From NCBI RefSeq assembly GCF_030815485.1, contig NZ_JAUSWV010000002.1, positions 2,046,001 through 2,110,000 on the forward strand: a stretch of 64,000 nt of DNA, given 5' to 3'. A model generated the notes under the pieces. The model did not search any database. It had not been told where the DNA came from and saw nothing but the letters and a program-made list of their open reading frames with translations. The stretch is from Streptomyces rishiriensis. Lineage in GTDB: Bacteria; Actinomycetota; Actinomycetes; Streptomycetales; Streptomycetaceae. Positions 52,407 through 61,208 of the stretch are shown here, piece by piece. The position numbers and the translations under genes were made by a program. Within the stretch, counting starts at the first letter, position 1. Every line of letters begins with the position of its first letter.

Positions 52407-52456
52407 GGGGGCGCGGGGAACTGCGCGACCGGCCACGGGCGGGCCCGCAGTTCCCC
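52407..52456. repeat. Dispersed GGGGCGCGGGGAAC-type palindromic element (copy 3)
   Basis: GGGGAACTGCG (52415-52425) pairs perfectly with CGCAGTTCCCC (52446-52456); it is preceded by GGGGGCGC. It lies 20 bp after the binding-protein gene stop and likely terminates that minus-strand transcript. Same family as the elements at 36625-36686 and 41197-41251. Confidence 0.75.
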
Positions 52457-52476
52457 ACGGAACGCATCCGCCCCGG

Positions 52477-53814
52477 TTATCCGTGGTTCTGCTTCCAGTC
52501 GGCCTGCGCCGTGTTCAACTGCTCGGCCAGCGTGTTCAGGAAGTCCTTCGGGCTCATCTTCCCGAGCAGCACCTTCTGGAAGTTCGGCTCGTTGTCGGCC
52601 TTGGAGATGGTGTTCCAGTCGGGCAGGTAGTAGGGCAGCTGCACGATCTTGGTGCTGCTGCCCGCCAGCGCCTCGGCCGCCAGCTTCGTCGGCTCCGACG
52701 ACTGCACCCAGTCGTCCTGCGCGGCCTCGGAGTTCGCCGGCACCTGGCCCGCCGTCTCGTTCCACTTGCTGTTGGACTCGTGCGACGCGGCGAACTCGAT
52801 GAACTTCCAGGCGGCGGTCTTGTTCTTGCTCGCCTTGAACAGCCCGAGCCCGTCGACGGGGTTGGACACCTGCACCCGTGTGCCGTCGTCCTGCGTGGGC
52901 GCCGGGATGCCCTTGAACTTGCCGGCCAGCGCCTTCTGGTGGTCGCCGTACGAGCCCAGATTGTGGCTCAGCATGCCGATGGTGCCGGAGTCCCACTGGG
53001 CGACCATCTTGGTGAAGTCGTTGTTGACGTCGGCGGACGGAGTGTTCTTCTTGAACAGGCCGACGTACTTCTCCAGCGCGGCCACGTTCTTCGGGTCGTT
53101 GACCGTGGTCTTGTCGCCGTTCCAGAACTCGGTGATGCCGCTCTGCCCGTAGGTGGCGTCCAGCGCCTGGGCGATGGACCCCGCGCCGCCGCGGATGGTG
53201 TACCCGAAGGCGTTCTTGTCCTTGTTCGTGAGCTTGTCGGCGGCCTCGTAGAACTTCGTCCAGGTCGTCGGCGCGTCGAGGCCGGCCTGCTGGAACAGGT
53301 CGGTCCGGTACCAGAGCGTGCCGTTGTTCGCGGAGGTCGGCACCGAGTACGTCTTGCCGTCGATGCCCGCCGCCTTGACGCCGTCCAGGAACTTCTGGTT
53401 GAGCTTGCCGTTCAGCGCGCTCCCGGAGATGCGGCTGTCCAGCGGTTCGAGGGCGCCCTGCGCCGCGACCTCGGCGAGCATCGCGGTGCCCACACCGCCG
53501 ACGTCGGGCAGACCGCCGCCCTGGATGGCCGTGTCGTACTTGGACTGGACGCTGTCGGCCGGCACGCCGACGTAGTTGACCTTGATGTCGGGGTTCGCCT
53601 TCTCGAAGTCGGCGATGATCTCCTTCCAGACGTCGGTGCGCACACCGCCGTTGTTGTCCCAGAAGGTGATCTCCCCCTTGCCGGAGCCCTCGCCTCCCTT
53701 GTCCCCCGCACCGCCGCTGCCGTCGTCGCCGCAGGCGGTGGCGGTCAGCGCGAGCACGGAGCCCAGGGCGACGGCCAGGGCGGCACGCCTGCTTCTGCGG
53801 ATGCTGCTCTTCAT
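52477..53814 (-). CDS. Sugar ABC transporter substrate-binding lipoprotein
   Basis: 445-aa extracellular solute-binding protein of the SBP_bac_1 (oligosaccharide) family. Lipoprotein signal LALTATAC ends at Cys28, followed by a Gly/Asp-rich linker and EITFWDNNGG. ASHESNSKWNETAGQVPANSEA is a typical C-terminal segment. Probably captures pectin or side-chain oligosaccharides for the two permeases at 59.3-61.2 kb. It is oddly placed: downstream of, not before, the permeases, separated by the truncated pectate lyase. No ATPase gene is present; Streptomyces often use a shared MsiK-type ATPase (established for other sugar systems). Confidence 0.9.
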   Translation of the reverse strand: MKSSIRRSRRAALAVALGSVLALTATACGDDGSGGAGDKGGEGSGKGEITFWDNNGGVRTDVWKEIIADFEKANPDIKVNYVGVPADSVQSKYDTAIQGGGLPDVGGVGTAMLAEVAAQGALEPLDSRISGSALNGKLNQKFLDGVKAAGIDGKTYSVPTSANNGTLWYRTDLFQQAGLDAPTTWTKFYEAADKLTNKDKNAFGYTIRGGAGSIAQALDATYGQSGITEFWNGDKTTVNDPKNVAALEKYVGLFKKNTPSADVNNDFTKMVAQWDSGTIGMLSHNLGSYGDHQKALAGKFKGIPAPTQDDGTRVQVSNPVDGLGLFKASKNKTAAWKFIEFAASHESNSKWNETAGQVPANSEAAQDDWVQSSEPTKLAAEALAGSSTKIVQLPYYLPDWNTISKADNEPNFQKVLLGKMSPKDFLNTLAEQLNTAQADWKQNHG

Positions 53815-53866
53815 GTGGTCGGCTCTCTTCTTCTGGATCCCAACAGAGGTATGAAGTTGTGGGGGG

Positions 53867-54466
53867 TCAGTGGATGGTGCGGAGGCGCGGCGGGGCGCCG
53901 AGCCGCTTCTGCGGCCCGGAGAACCGGGTGGCCGGCGCGGGGACGGCGGCCGCGGGATCCAGCCGGTAGGCGTAGAACTCCCGCGGCTCGGAGGCCGTGC
54001 CCCACGCGTCGGTCCGCCCGCTCCGGATCGCGTCGACATCGGTCTTCCTGCCGTCCCGGTCGCCCTCGACGTACGCGTCCCGGATCGTCGGATTGCGGAT
54101 GATCACGTTGTGCGTACCGGGGTTCAGGTGCGGCTCCCCGTGCCCGATCTCGCCGCTGTCGCCGACGCCGACGATCGTCCTGTTCGAGGTCACGACGATG
54201 CCGGAGCCGAAGGGCTCGACCGCCACCGCGCCCTCGACCCGGATGACGTACGGCTCCTCGGCCGCCGCGTACCTCGCGAGCGAAGCCCGGTCGGCGACGG
54301 TCACGACCTGGTCGCCTGCGCCTGCGCCTGCGCCTGCGACGGTGCCGCCCGCGAGCGAGGCGAAGCCGTGGGCCCGGTCGGTCCACGGGCCCGCCGAAGT
54401 GGCCGGGGCGACGGCCGCCAGGACCGCGGCCGGTCTCGGCAAGCGCTTGCTAGGGAAGTGCGTCAT
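53867..54466 (-). pseudogene. Internally deleted pectate lyase (PL1) remnant
   Basis: 199-codon open frame that looks like the two ends of a PL1 pectate lyase joined. A signal-like N-terminus (PRPAAVLAAVAPATSA) is followed by AHGFASLAGGTVAG, VVTVADRASLARY, and SNRTIVGVGDSGEIGHGEPHLNPGTHNVIIRNPTIRDAY, all typical of the first half. It then jumps to the C-terminal EFYAYRLDPAAAVPAPATRF. The middle with the WLDH, DHDK and RXPRXR catalytic motifs is missing; usual length is about 430. No stop or frameshift is present, so it may still be translated but should be inactive as a lyase. Confidence 0.75.
54439..54450. promoter_or_regulatory. LacI-type operator candidate, GCAAGCGCTTGC
   Basis: Perfect 12-bp palindrome with the AAGCGCTT core, located 16 bp inside the start of the truncated pectate lyase frame and just after the end of the GH43 operon. 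The core and symmetry match operators of LacI-family sugar regulators in actinomycetes. The same core recurs at 61266-61273, 63049-63056 and 63275-63282. Confidence 0.5.
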
Positions 54467-54499
54467 TGCGGCTCCCAAGAGGCGTACGGAACAAGAGGG

Positions 54500-56011
54500 T
54501 CAGAGCGGGCTGATCCGGAACTGGCTGAACGTGGCCGCCCCCGCGTGGCCCGTCCCGGCCGGCGCGAGGGCGAAGAGGCCGAGCAGGGCACCGACCCAGC
54601 GCCACGGGGTGGCGGCGAAAACGGGGCCGGAAGGGCGCAGGCCGTCGCCGACGTCGTAGGCGAAACGGCAGCGCGCTCCGGTGCCGATCTCGATGCGCAG
54701 GCGCGCCCGTCCCCCGGGGGCGAGCCGCGGGTGGGCGGCGTCCCGTTCCCTTTCGGCGACCGGTTCGGCGAACCGGTGCACGAGGTGGACGGCCCCGTCG
54801 GCACCCCGCTGGAGCCCGATCCAGCCGAAGGCGTCCCCGAGGACCGTGAGTCCGGCGCGGGCGCCCGGCTCCTCGCTGTGCAGCTCCAGCTCCACCTCGA
54901 CGGCGGACGGGAGGCCGGGCAGCCGTTGGGTGAGGACGTTGGGCAGGGTGCGCAGATCGTGCGCGTCGGACGTCCGCACGCAGGTCAGCCGCAGTCCGTC
55001 GGCCGAGTGCCGGGTGGCGAAACCGTCCTGCGGGTTGGCCGTCCACGACCACTGGCGGCCGAAGCGTCCGCCGGGGAAGTCGTCGTCGGTGGCGGGTGCG
55101 GCCGGCGGTCCGGCGGGCAGGTCGGGCCGCCGGTGCTCGCGCACGGGGGCGCCCTCGTCGCCGATCACCGGCCAGCTTCCCCCGTGCCCCCAGCGCATCG
55201 GCTGGAGGTGGAGGACCCGGCCGTACGCGCCGCGCTGCTGGAAGTGCAGGAACCAGTCCTCGCCGGACCTGGTGCGCACCCAGCCGCCCTGGTGGGGGCC
55301 GTTGACCTGGGTGTCCTTCTGCTCCAGGACGATCCGCTCCTCGTACGGACCGAAGAAGTCCCGGGACCGGAAGGCGCCCTGCCAGCCCGTCTCCACTCCC
55401 CCGGCGGGCGCGAGGATCCAGTACCAGCCGTCGTGCCGGTAGAGCTTCGGCCCTTCGAGCGTGAACCAGCCGGGGATCCGGTCCCCGTCCACGATCACCT
55501 TGCCCTCGTCGAGGACGGCCGTGCCCTCCGGATGCATCCGGTGACCCGTGAGCCGGTTCTTGACGCCCGCCCGGGACTTGGCCCAGGCGTGGACCAGATA
55601 GGCCTCGCCCGTCTCGTCGTCCCAGAGGGGACAGGGGTCGATGAGTCCCCGGCCCTCCTTCACCAGGTGCGGGCGGGACCAGGGCCCCCTGATCTCGGGC
55701 GCGTTGACCTGGAAGATGCCCTGGTCCGGGTCGCCCCAGAAGATCCAGAAGCGGTCGTCGTGGTGTCTCAGGGACGGTGCCCACACCCCGCAGTCGTGCC
55801 GCGGGGACCTGAACTCGTCCGCCGGCTCCAGGCGTTCGAGGGCGTGGCCGATCAGCGTCCAGCTGACCAGGTCGCGCGAGTGCAGCAGGGGCAGGCCGGG
55901 GGCGCGGCCGAAGCTGGAGGCGGTCAGGTAGAAGTCGTCGCCGACCCGCACGACGTCCGGGTCGGACCAGTCGGCGTTCAGGACGGGGTTGGTGTACGTC
56001 TCGTGCGTCAC
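54500..56011 (-). CDS. Glycoside hydrolase family 43 protein
   Basis: 503-aa two-domain glycosidase, likely a beta-xylosidase or alpha-L-arabinofuranosidase. The five-bladed propeller (about 1-310) has the general base in NADWSDPDVVRVGDDFYL (Asp14 region), the middle Asp in GLIDPCPLWDD and the acid Glu in FTLEGPKLYRH. The C-terminal domain (about 325-503) is a concanavalin-type GH43 accessory module (TDDDFPGGRFGRQWSW...). No signal peptide, so it works in the cytosol on imported oligosaccharides. GTG start overlaps the upstream stop (GTGA). Confidence 0.9.
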   Translation of the reverse strand: MTHETYTNPVLNADWSDPDVVRVGDDFYLTASSFGRAPGLPLLHSRDLVSWTLIGHALERLEPADEFRSPRHDCGVWAPSLRHHDDRFWIFWGDPDQGIFQVNAPEIRGPWSRPHLVKEGRGLIDPCPLWDDETGEAYLVHAWAKSRAGVKNRLTGHRMHPEGTAVLDEGKVIVDGDRIPGWFTLEGPKLYRHDGWYWILAPAGGVETGWQGAFRSRDFFGPYEERIVLEQKDTQVNGPHQGGWVRTRSGEDWFLHFQQRGAYGRVLHLQPMRWGHGGSWPVIGDEGAPVREHRRPDLPAGPPAAPATDDDFPGGRFGRQWSWTANPQDGFATRHSADGLRLTCVRTSDAHDLRTLPNVLTQRLPGLPSAVEVELELHSEEPGARAGLTVLGDAFGWIGLQRGADGAVHLVHRFAEPVAERERDAAHPRLAPGGRARLRIEIGTGARCRFAYDVGDGLRPSGPVFAATPWRWVGALLGLFALAPAGTGHAGAATFSQFRISPL

Positions 56012-56862
56012 TGGCTGACCGCCTTCCGCACCAGGGCCGCCGCCTGGTCCCGGTCCAGGCGGCCGTCGGCGACGACCGTGACGATCCGGCGTACGGCCGT
56101 CTCGCCGGGCGGAACCGGCAGCCTCTCCTGAGCGGCCAGCGAGGAGCCGACGCCCGGGTACTCGGCGGTGCGGACGAACCAGGGATCGCGGCGGGTGGCG
56201 CCGGTGGCACCGGCGAAGACCAGGGTCCAGTGGGCGCCGGCCAGGGCGAGCCAGTCGGCGCGGGCGCCGTGGACGGATGCTTCGCCCTCCGTGCCGGCGG
56301 TGAAGACCTCGGGGGCCGCCTCCTCCTTCCGGGCCCGCCAGAAGAAGCCGCCGTAGGCCGCTCCGGGGCGCCCGTTCGTCGCCGGGCTGCCGATCGACAG
56401 CGGCCCTGAGGTGACGTTGGTCAGGGAGAACGTGAAGTCCAGCGCCCACGCGGTGTCGGTGAGTCCGGTCGCCGCGACCGTACGGCGCTCGCGCAGCAGC
56501 TCCGTTCCCGAGGCGACCCAGCGCAACTCCTCCACGAAGCCGTCCGGGTCACGCAGCTGGAAGGAACCGTGCCGCTGGGCGCCGTGGTTGTCGAGCTCGG
56601 TCGGGCCCTGGTCACGGACGTAGGTGCGTCCGCCCCAGAAGTTGTGCCCCTCGACGTCGGGTACGGCTACACCGACGCCGAGGTGGTGTGCGTGGTCGGC
56701 CGGGCTCAGTTCGGTGACCGCCGTGCCGGCCAGGGTGGTGACGGGGTGCAGGAAGGGGCGCGGGGAGAGCCGGGCGGACAGCTCGGGGCGGGTCACGTAG
56801 CGGGCGACCGGGCGGCCGGCGACACGCAGGACGACCGGTGCGTCGGGTGCGGTGGCGGTCAT
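56008..56862 (-). CDS. DUF6807/PmoA-like protein in pectin operon
   Basis: 284-aa protein resembling the DUF6807 family, sometimes labelled 'methane oxygenase PmoA'. It is rich in aromatic/His segments such as DHAHHLGVGVAVPDVEGHNFWGGRTYV and AYGGFFWRARKEEA, with beta-rich structure and no membrane helix, so it is not a methane monooxygenase. Members sit in sugar-catabolic loci, often beside Gfo/Idh/MocA proteins, as here. ATG overlaps the oxidoreductase stop by one base. The biochemical function is unknown. Confidence 0.8.
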   Translation of the reverse strand: MTATAPDAPVVLRVAGRPVARYVTRPELSARLSPRPFLHPVTTLAGTAVTELSPADHAHHLGVGVAVPDVEGHNFWGGRTYVRDQGPTELDNHGAQRHGSFQLRDPDGFVEELRWVASGTELLRERRTVAATGLTDTAWALDFTFSLTNVTSGPLSIGSPATNGRPGAAYGGFFWRARKEEAAPEVFTAGTEGEASVHGARADWLALAGAHWTLVFAGATGATRRDPWFVRTAEYPGVGSSLAAQERLPVPPGETAVRRIVTVVADGRLDRDQAAALVRKAVSQ

Positions 56863-58040
56863 CAGGGGCTCACCTCTTTCGGATGCGCGGTCGTGAACGC
56901 CCAGGAGGCGCCCAGTTCGGAGTAGAGGGAGAGGGTGTCGGCGGCGGCCGCGACGAGGCCGTCGATGCCGGGGACGACCCGCCGCTCCTCGTCGGGCAGC
57001 AGGCGCCAGGCGTCGTCGGGCACCCGCACCGGGTCGGGGGCGACCCTGATCGCCTCGACGACCCGCATGAACGACTCGGTCACGGCGGGCGGGACCAGCA
57101 GCGCGCTTCCGTCGGCGAGGTGCTCGACGAGGTTCTCCAGCAGGTCGGTGCGGCCGTACTCGAACTCCTCGGGGCCGTGGCCGGCCCGCTGGAGCAGGAC
57201 GCGGTCCTGCTTGTACCAGTACGTGATCCGGCCGCGGCTGCCGTGCACGACGACGTACGGGTCGTCGGGGTCCTCGGCGCACAGCGTGGCCGCGACGACG
57301 ATCTCGCGGCCGTCGGCCGTGCGGACGCGGACGCAGGAGGTGTCGTCGGACTCGATGGCGTTGGCGTGCGCCAGCTCCGTCTCGATGCCGGTGACGTCGG
57401 TGGCACGGGGGGCGCCGGCCAGTGCGAGGGCGGTGGCGACGGCGTGCGCCAGCGGGTTGGTGAGGGCCCCGTCGATCACGTCGACGCCGTTCAGCCGTCG
57501 CCTGCCCGCCCACGGCGCCCGCCGGTAGTAGGCCTCGGGCCGGGCCCAGGCCCCGGCGCCGCCGACCCCGGCGACCTCGCCGATCACCCCGTCGCCGATC
57601 ATCGCGCGGATCGCGGGCACGGCGTGCGAGCCGAGCGACTGGAAGCCGATCTGGCAGACCACGCCCGCCTCGGCGACCCCGTCCGCCATCCGGCGGAACT
57701 CGGCGTAGGACGGCGCGGGCGGCTTCTCCAGCAGGAGGTGCACGCCGTTGCGCGCCGCGATCAGGGCCAGGTCGGTGTGGGTGGGGATCGGGGTGCAGAT
57801 GACGGCGATCCGGGCGCCGGTCGTGTCCAGCAGCGCGCCGAAGTCGGCGGACTGCTCGGGCGTGCCGAGGCCCTCGGGGATCTCCGCCGCGGTCAGCGGG
57901 GTCAGCTCGCAGACGCCCGCCAGGCGGACGATGCCCTTGTCCTGGAGCCGGCGGATGTTGTCCAGGTGCCAGCGGCCGTGACCGCGCGCACCCGCGAGGA
58001 CGATCGGGACCGGGCTGCTCATCGGTTCGGCGGTGCTCAT
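56862..58040 (-). CDS. Gfo/Idh/MocA family oxidoreductase
   Basis: 392-aa NAD(P)-dependent sugar dehydrogenase candidate. The Rossmann fold opens VLAGARGHGRWHLDNI. The diagnostic EKPPAPSYAEF motif is at about 99-109, with catalytic-region segments FQSLGSHAVP and GVDVIDGALTNPLAHAV following. ATG at 58040 has GGAGG 5 nt upstream and overlaps the stop of the (restored) pectate lyase frame. In this context it may oxidise or epimerise an imported uronic acid or pentose; substrate not determinable. Confidence 0.9.
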   Translation of the reverse strand: MSTAEPMSSPVPIVLAGARGHGRWHLDNIRRLQDKGIVRLAGVCELTPLTAAEIPEGLGTPEQSADFGALLDTTGARIAVICTPIPTHTDLALIAARNGVHLLLEKPPAPSYAEFRRMADGVAEAGVVCQIGFQSLGSHAVPAIRAMIGDGVIGEVAGVGGAGAWARPEAYYRRAPWAGRRRLNGVDVIDGALTNPLAHAVATALALAGAPRATDVTGIETELAHANAIESDDTSCVRVRTADGREIVVAATLCAEDPDDPYVVVHGSRGRITYWYKQDRVLLQRAGHGPEEFEYGRTDLLENLVEHLADGSALLVPPAVTESFMRVVEAIRVAPDPVRVPDDAWRLLPDEERRVVPGIDGLVAAAADTLSLYSELGASWAFTTAHPKEVSP

Positions 58041-59324
58041 GGGATCCTCCCTGCGCCCGCGCCGCGTGCCACCTCGCGGTCGGCCACCGCGGCGCTGTCG
58101 ATCTTTCCGTGCAGGGTAGGCGTCCAGCCCACGTCCGCCGTGAGATCGCGCTCGCTGCCGCTGTTGTAGGCGTTGTAGACGGCGAGGAGGTCCACGGGCC
58201 AGCCGTTGAAGAGGGTGCCGCTCTGGTGCAGGGCGGTGCCGTTCCAGCTCTTGACGAGGTCGGCGACCTCGACGTGGCCGGGGGTGTGGAAGGCGTTGTT
58301 CTCGGCGTGGACGGCCGACTCGGTCGACACGCCGAGCGAGTAGCGGTACTGCGGCGCCCTCGGGGACGACGTACCGGTTGTCGTAGACGTGCACCTGTCC
58401 GAAGCGGACGCGCGGCGCGCGCTGGACGACGGACTCGAACTGGTTGTGGTGCAGGGTGACCCGGAGCTTTCCGCGGTCGCCGGTGGCCGTGTCGCCGCTG
58501 CCGATGAGCATCGCCTTGTCGTGGCCTGCGAACCGGCTCCAGGAGACGGTGACCAGGTCGGAGCCGTTGGTGATGTCCAGCAGCCCGTCGTGGCGGAGGT
58601 AGTTGCGGCCGAAACAGGTGGGCTCGGCGGAGTCGGGGTGGCCCTCGTCGGAGGCGGTGACGTGGTCGACCCAGACGTGGGTCGCGCCGGTCAGCCAGAT
58701 GTTGTCGTACGCCGTCTTCCAGTCGCCGAGGCCGCCGGTGTTGGGCTGCCAGACGGGGAAGCAGTCGTAGGCGTCGCGCAGGTCGAGGTTGCGGACGATG
58801 ACGTTGTCCGCGTTCCTGACCTGAAGGCTCGCGCCCTTGAGGACCGCCCGGTCCAGGCCGACGATGGTGGTGTTCGAGCCGACGGGCAGCACGATCCGCT
58901 CGGCCTGGCGGGCCGCCGACGCCTGCCGGGCCTCCTCCTGGGCGCCGCTCGGCCTGGCCGGACCCCAGGTGCGCGGGTCGTACGCGGCCAGGTACTTCTT
59001 CAGGCGGTAGCCGTCGGTGGCGTAGTCGGCGCAGTCCAGGTGGTCGCCGTCGTCGTCGGTGTCGGCGTCGATCGTCCCGGCGATCCTGATGATCTTCGGG
59101 GTGTCGCTGCCGCCGTCGAGGGCGCGGACGAGCCCGGCGCGGTCGGTGACCGTGAAGACGTGGGCGTCGTCGGCGGCGGCGCCTCCGGTGGTGCCGGCGC
59201 CGTAGGCCGCCCAGCCGTCGTCGGCGGCGACGGTGTCACGGGAGATGTCCCGGGCCTCGGCCCGCGCGGGCACGCACAGCAGCCCGAACGCGGCCGTCAT
59301 CACGGTGATCCGACGGAGCCTCAT
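58037..59324 (-). pseudogene. Pectate lyase (PL1) with a single-base frameshift
   Basis: Begins normally at ATG 59324 (4-bp overlap with the permease) with signal peptide RRITVMTAAFGLLCVPARAEA, then PL1 markers ATHVWVDHVTASD, AGHDKAMLIG and catalytic RAPRVRFGQVHVYDN. At about 58351-58358 (minus strand GGCGCCGC) one extra base shifts the frame. The C-terminal third, QYRYSLGVSTESAVHAENNAFHTPG... to GAGRIP, continues in another frame and ends at 58037. There its TGA overlaps the next ATG. Removing one base gives exactly 429 codons. Unrepaired, the protein runs on through an Arg-rich tail. Could be a true mutation or an assembly error. Confidence 0.88.
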
Positions 59325-60220
59325 CCCTTCACCGCCCCCGCGCTGAAGCCGGTGATCAGCCACTTCTGGATGAAGGCGAAGACGAGCACCACGGGGACGG
59401 CGGCGATGATGCCGCCCGCGGCCAGCGCGCCCAGGTCGACGCTGTCGGCGCTCATCAGGGTGTTGAGGCCGACGGGAATCGTCTGCTTGGTCTGGTCGGA
59501 CAGGAACATCAGGGCGAACAGGAAGTGGTTCCAGGCGTGCACGAAGGCGAAGGAACCCACCGCGATCAGCCCGGGCCGCAGCAGGGGAAGGACGACGATC
59601 CGGAAGGCGGTCAGCCGGTTGCACCCGTCGACCCAGGCGGCCTCCTCCAGGGAGTACGGCACGTTCCGGATGAAGCCGCTGATCAGGATCATCGACAGGG
59701 GCAGCTGGAAGACCGTCTCCGCGATGATGACACTGCCGAGCGAGTTGATCATCTTGAGCTCGGCGAAGATCTGGAAGAGCGGCACGAGGAGCAGCGCGCC
59801 CGGCACGAACTGGGTGCACAGCAGGGCGAGCATGAAGCCGCGTTTGATCCTGAAGTCGAAGCGGGCGAGGGCGTAGCCGCCGGCCAGCGCGACGCCGGTG
59901 GTGAGCAGCAGGGTCGCCACGCCGGTGAGCACGCTGTTCTGGAAGTAGACGGCGAAGTCCCGCTCGTTCCAGACCTTCTCGAAGTGCTCGAAGGTCATCG
60001 GCCAGGGCACGAGCGAGGTCGAGCCGGCCGGGCGCAGCGCGAAGAGGAGGATCCAGTAGAAGGGGACCAGGGTGAAGACCAGGTAGATCCCCAGCGGGAG
60101 GTAGATCTGCCAGCGGGGGGCCTCGTCCCAGGCACGCTTCTGCCGGGACGGGCGGCGGTCGGGCGCGCCGGGCACGGGCACGGGGACGGGTGTGACCTCG
60201 GTGGCCTCCTTGGTGATCAC
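59321..60220 (-). CDS. Carbohydrate ABC transporter permease (MalG-like)
   Basis: 299-aa inner-membrane permease. Pro/Val-rich cytosolic N-terminus, six hydrophobic segments, and the EAA loop YSLEEAAWVDGCNRLTAFRIVVLPLLRPG (about 196-225). The LVPWPMTFEHFEKVW segment after the first helix is typical of MalG/CUT1 proteins. GTG start overlaps the partner permease stop, with GGAGG upstream; TGA overlaps the pectate lyase ATG. Confidence 0.92.
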   Translation of the reverse strand: MITKEATEVTPVPVPVPGAPDRRPSRQKRAWDEAPRWQIYLPLGIYLVFTLVPFYWILLFALRPAGSTSLVPWPMTFEHFEKVWNERDFAVYFQNSVLTGVATLLLTTGVALAGGYALARFDFRIKRGFMLALLCTQFVPGALLLVPLFQIFAELKMINSLGSVIIAETVFQLPLSMILISGFIRNVPYSLEEAAWVDGCNRLTAFRIVVLPLLRPGLIAVGSFAFVHAWNHFLFALMFLSDQTKQTIPVGLNTLMSADSVDLGALAAGGIIAAVPVVLVFAFIQKWLITGFSAGAVKG

Positions 60221-61152
60221 TTGTCGCCTCCTCCGAACTTGCTCAGCCGCAGATAGACCATCGAGCAGAAGAGCAGAATCACGAACGCGACCGTGGTGAG
60301 GGCGGACGCGTAGCCGAAGTTGTGTGCGTCGACACTGGTGTTGGCGATGTAGAGCGGGAGCGTGGTGGTCTCCCCCGCCGGGCCGCCGCCGGTGAGCGTG
60401 TAGAGCAGGTCGACGTTGTTGAACTCCCACACCGCGCGCAGCAGCGTGGACAGGACGATGGCGTCCTTCAGGTGGGGCAGGGTGATGTGCCAGAACTGCT
60501 TGATCCGGCTCGCGCCGTCGACCTCGGCGGCCTCGTAGAGGTCCTTGGAGACGGACTGGAGGTCGGCGAGGATGAGGATGGCGAAGAAGGGGACACCGCG
60601 CCACAGGTCGGCGACGATCGCCGCCGGGAAGACGGTGGAGGTGTCCGACAGCCAGCTGGTGCCGTACTCGCCGACCCCCATGTCCGCGAGGTAACGGGTG
60701 ATGCCGGTCTGGGAGTTGTAGAGCAGCACCCAGATCGCGGAGGTCAGCACTCCGGAGACGGCCCACGGGGAGAAGACCAGCGCCCGGCCGAGCGAGCGCC
60801 CGACGAAGGTCTGGTTGACGATCAGCGCGAGCGCCAGACCGAACAGCAGCTGGAGTCCGACCTCGACGAAGACCCACTGGGCGCTGAAGGTCAGCGTGTC
60901 CCAGAACTGCGGGTCGTCCGTGAAGGCGTGGACGAAGTTGTCGAAGCCCGCGTAGCCGTTGCGCCACGGTTTGGTGGGGTTGTAGTTCTGAAGGCTGTAG
61001 TAGAAGACGCTGATGACCGGGTAGGCGATGAAGCCCAGCATCAGCAGGGCCGCCGGCGCGATCAGCAGGTACGGCAGTCTGCGGGGCGTGGCGGAGGCAC
61101 GGCGCCGCCGGGGTGGCGCGGGCGGCTTCGCCACGGCTGCGGCTTGGGCCAT
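60217..61152 (-). CDS. Carbohydrate ABC transporter permease (MalF-like)
   Basis: 311-aa CUT1 permease, the first gene of the transporter operon. Basic Pro-rich N-terminus, PYLLIAPAALLMLGFIAYPVISVFYYSL first helix, and the EAA loop DLYEAAEVDGASRIKQFWHITLPHLKD (about 208-234). Pairs with the MalG-like gene that overlaps it. Upstream lies a LacI-type operator candidate and a short tandem repeat, so this is probably the promoter-proximal gene. Confidence 0.92.
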   Translation of the reverse strand: MAQAAAVAKPPAPPRRRRASATPRRLPYLLIAPAALLMLGFIAYPVISVFYYSLQNYNPTKPWRNGYAGFDNFVHAFTDDPQFWDTLTFSAQWVFVEVGLQLLFGLALALIVNQTFVGRSLGRALVFSPWAVSGVLTSAIWVLLYNSQTGITRYLADMGVGEYGTSWLSDTSTVFPAAIVADLWRGVPFFAILILADLQSVSKDLYEAAEVDGASRIKQFWHITLPHLKDAIVLSTLLRAVWEFNNVDLLYTLTGGGPAGETTTLPLYIANTSVDAHNFGYASALTTVAFVILLFCSMVYLRLSKFGGGDK

Positions 61153-61208
61153 GACTGTTCTCCGTTCTCAGTACGTCTCTCGGTGCGTCGTGCGTTCGTG
61201 TGTTTCGT

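Noticed and set aside
56008..56862. Naming this a particulate methane monooxygenase subunit
   Set aside because: The 'PmoA' label sometimes attached to the family is misleading; there are no membrane helices and the operon is for sugar use.
58319..58450. Programmed ribosomal frameshifting in the 58-kb pectate lyase
   Set aside because: No slippery heptamer or homopolymer at the shift site (GGCGCCGC context); a mutation or sequence error is simpler.
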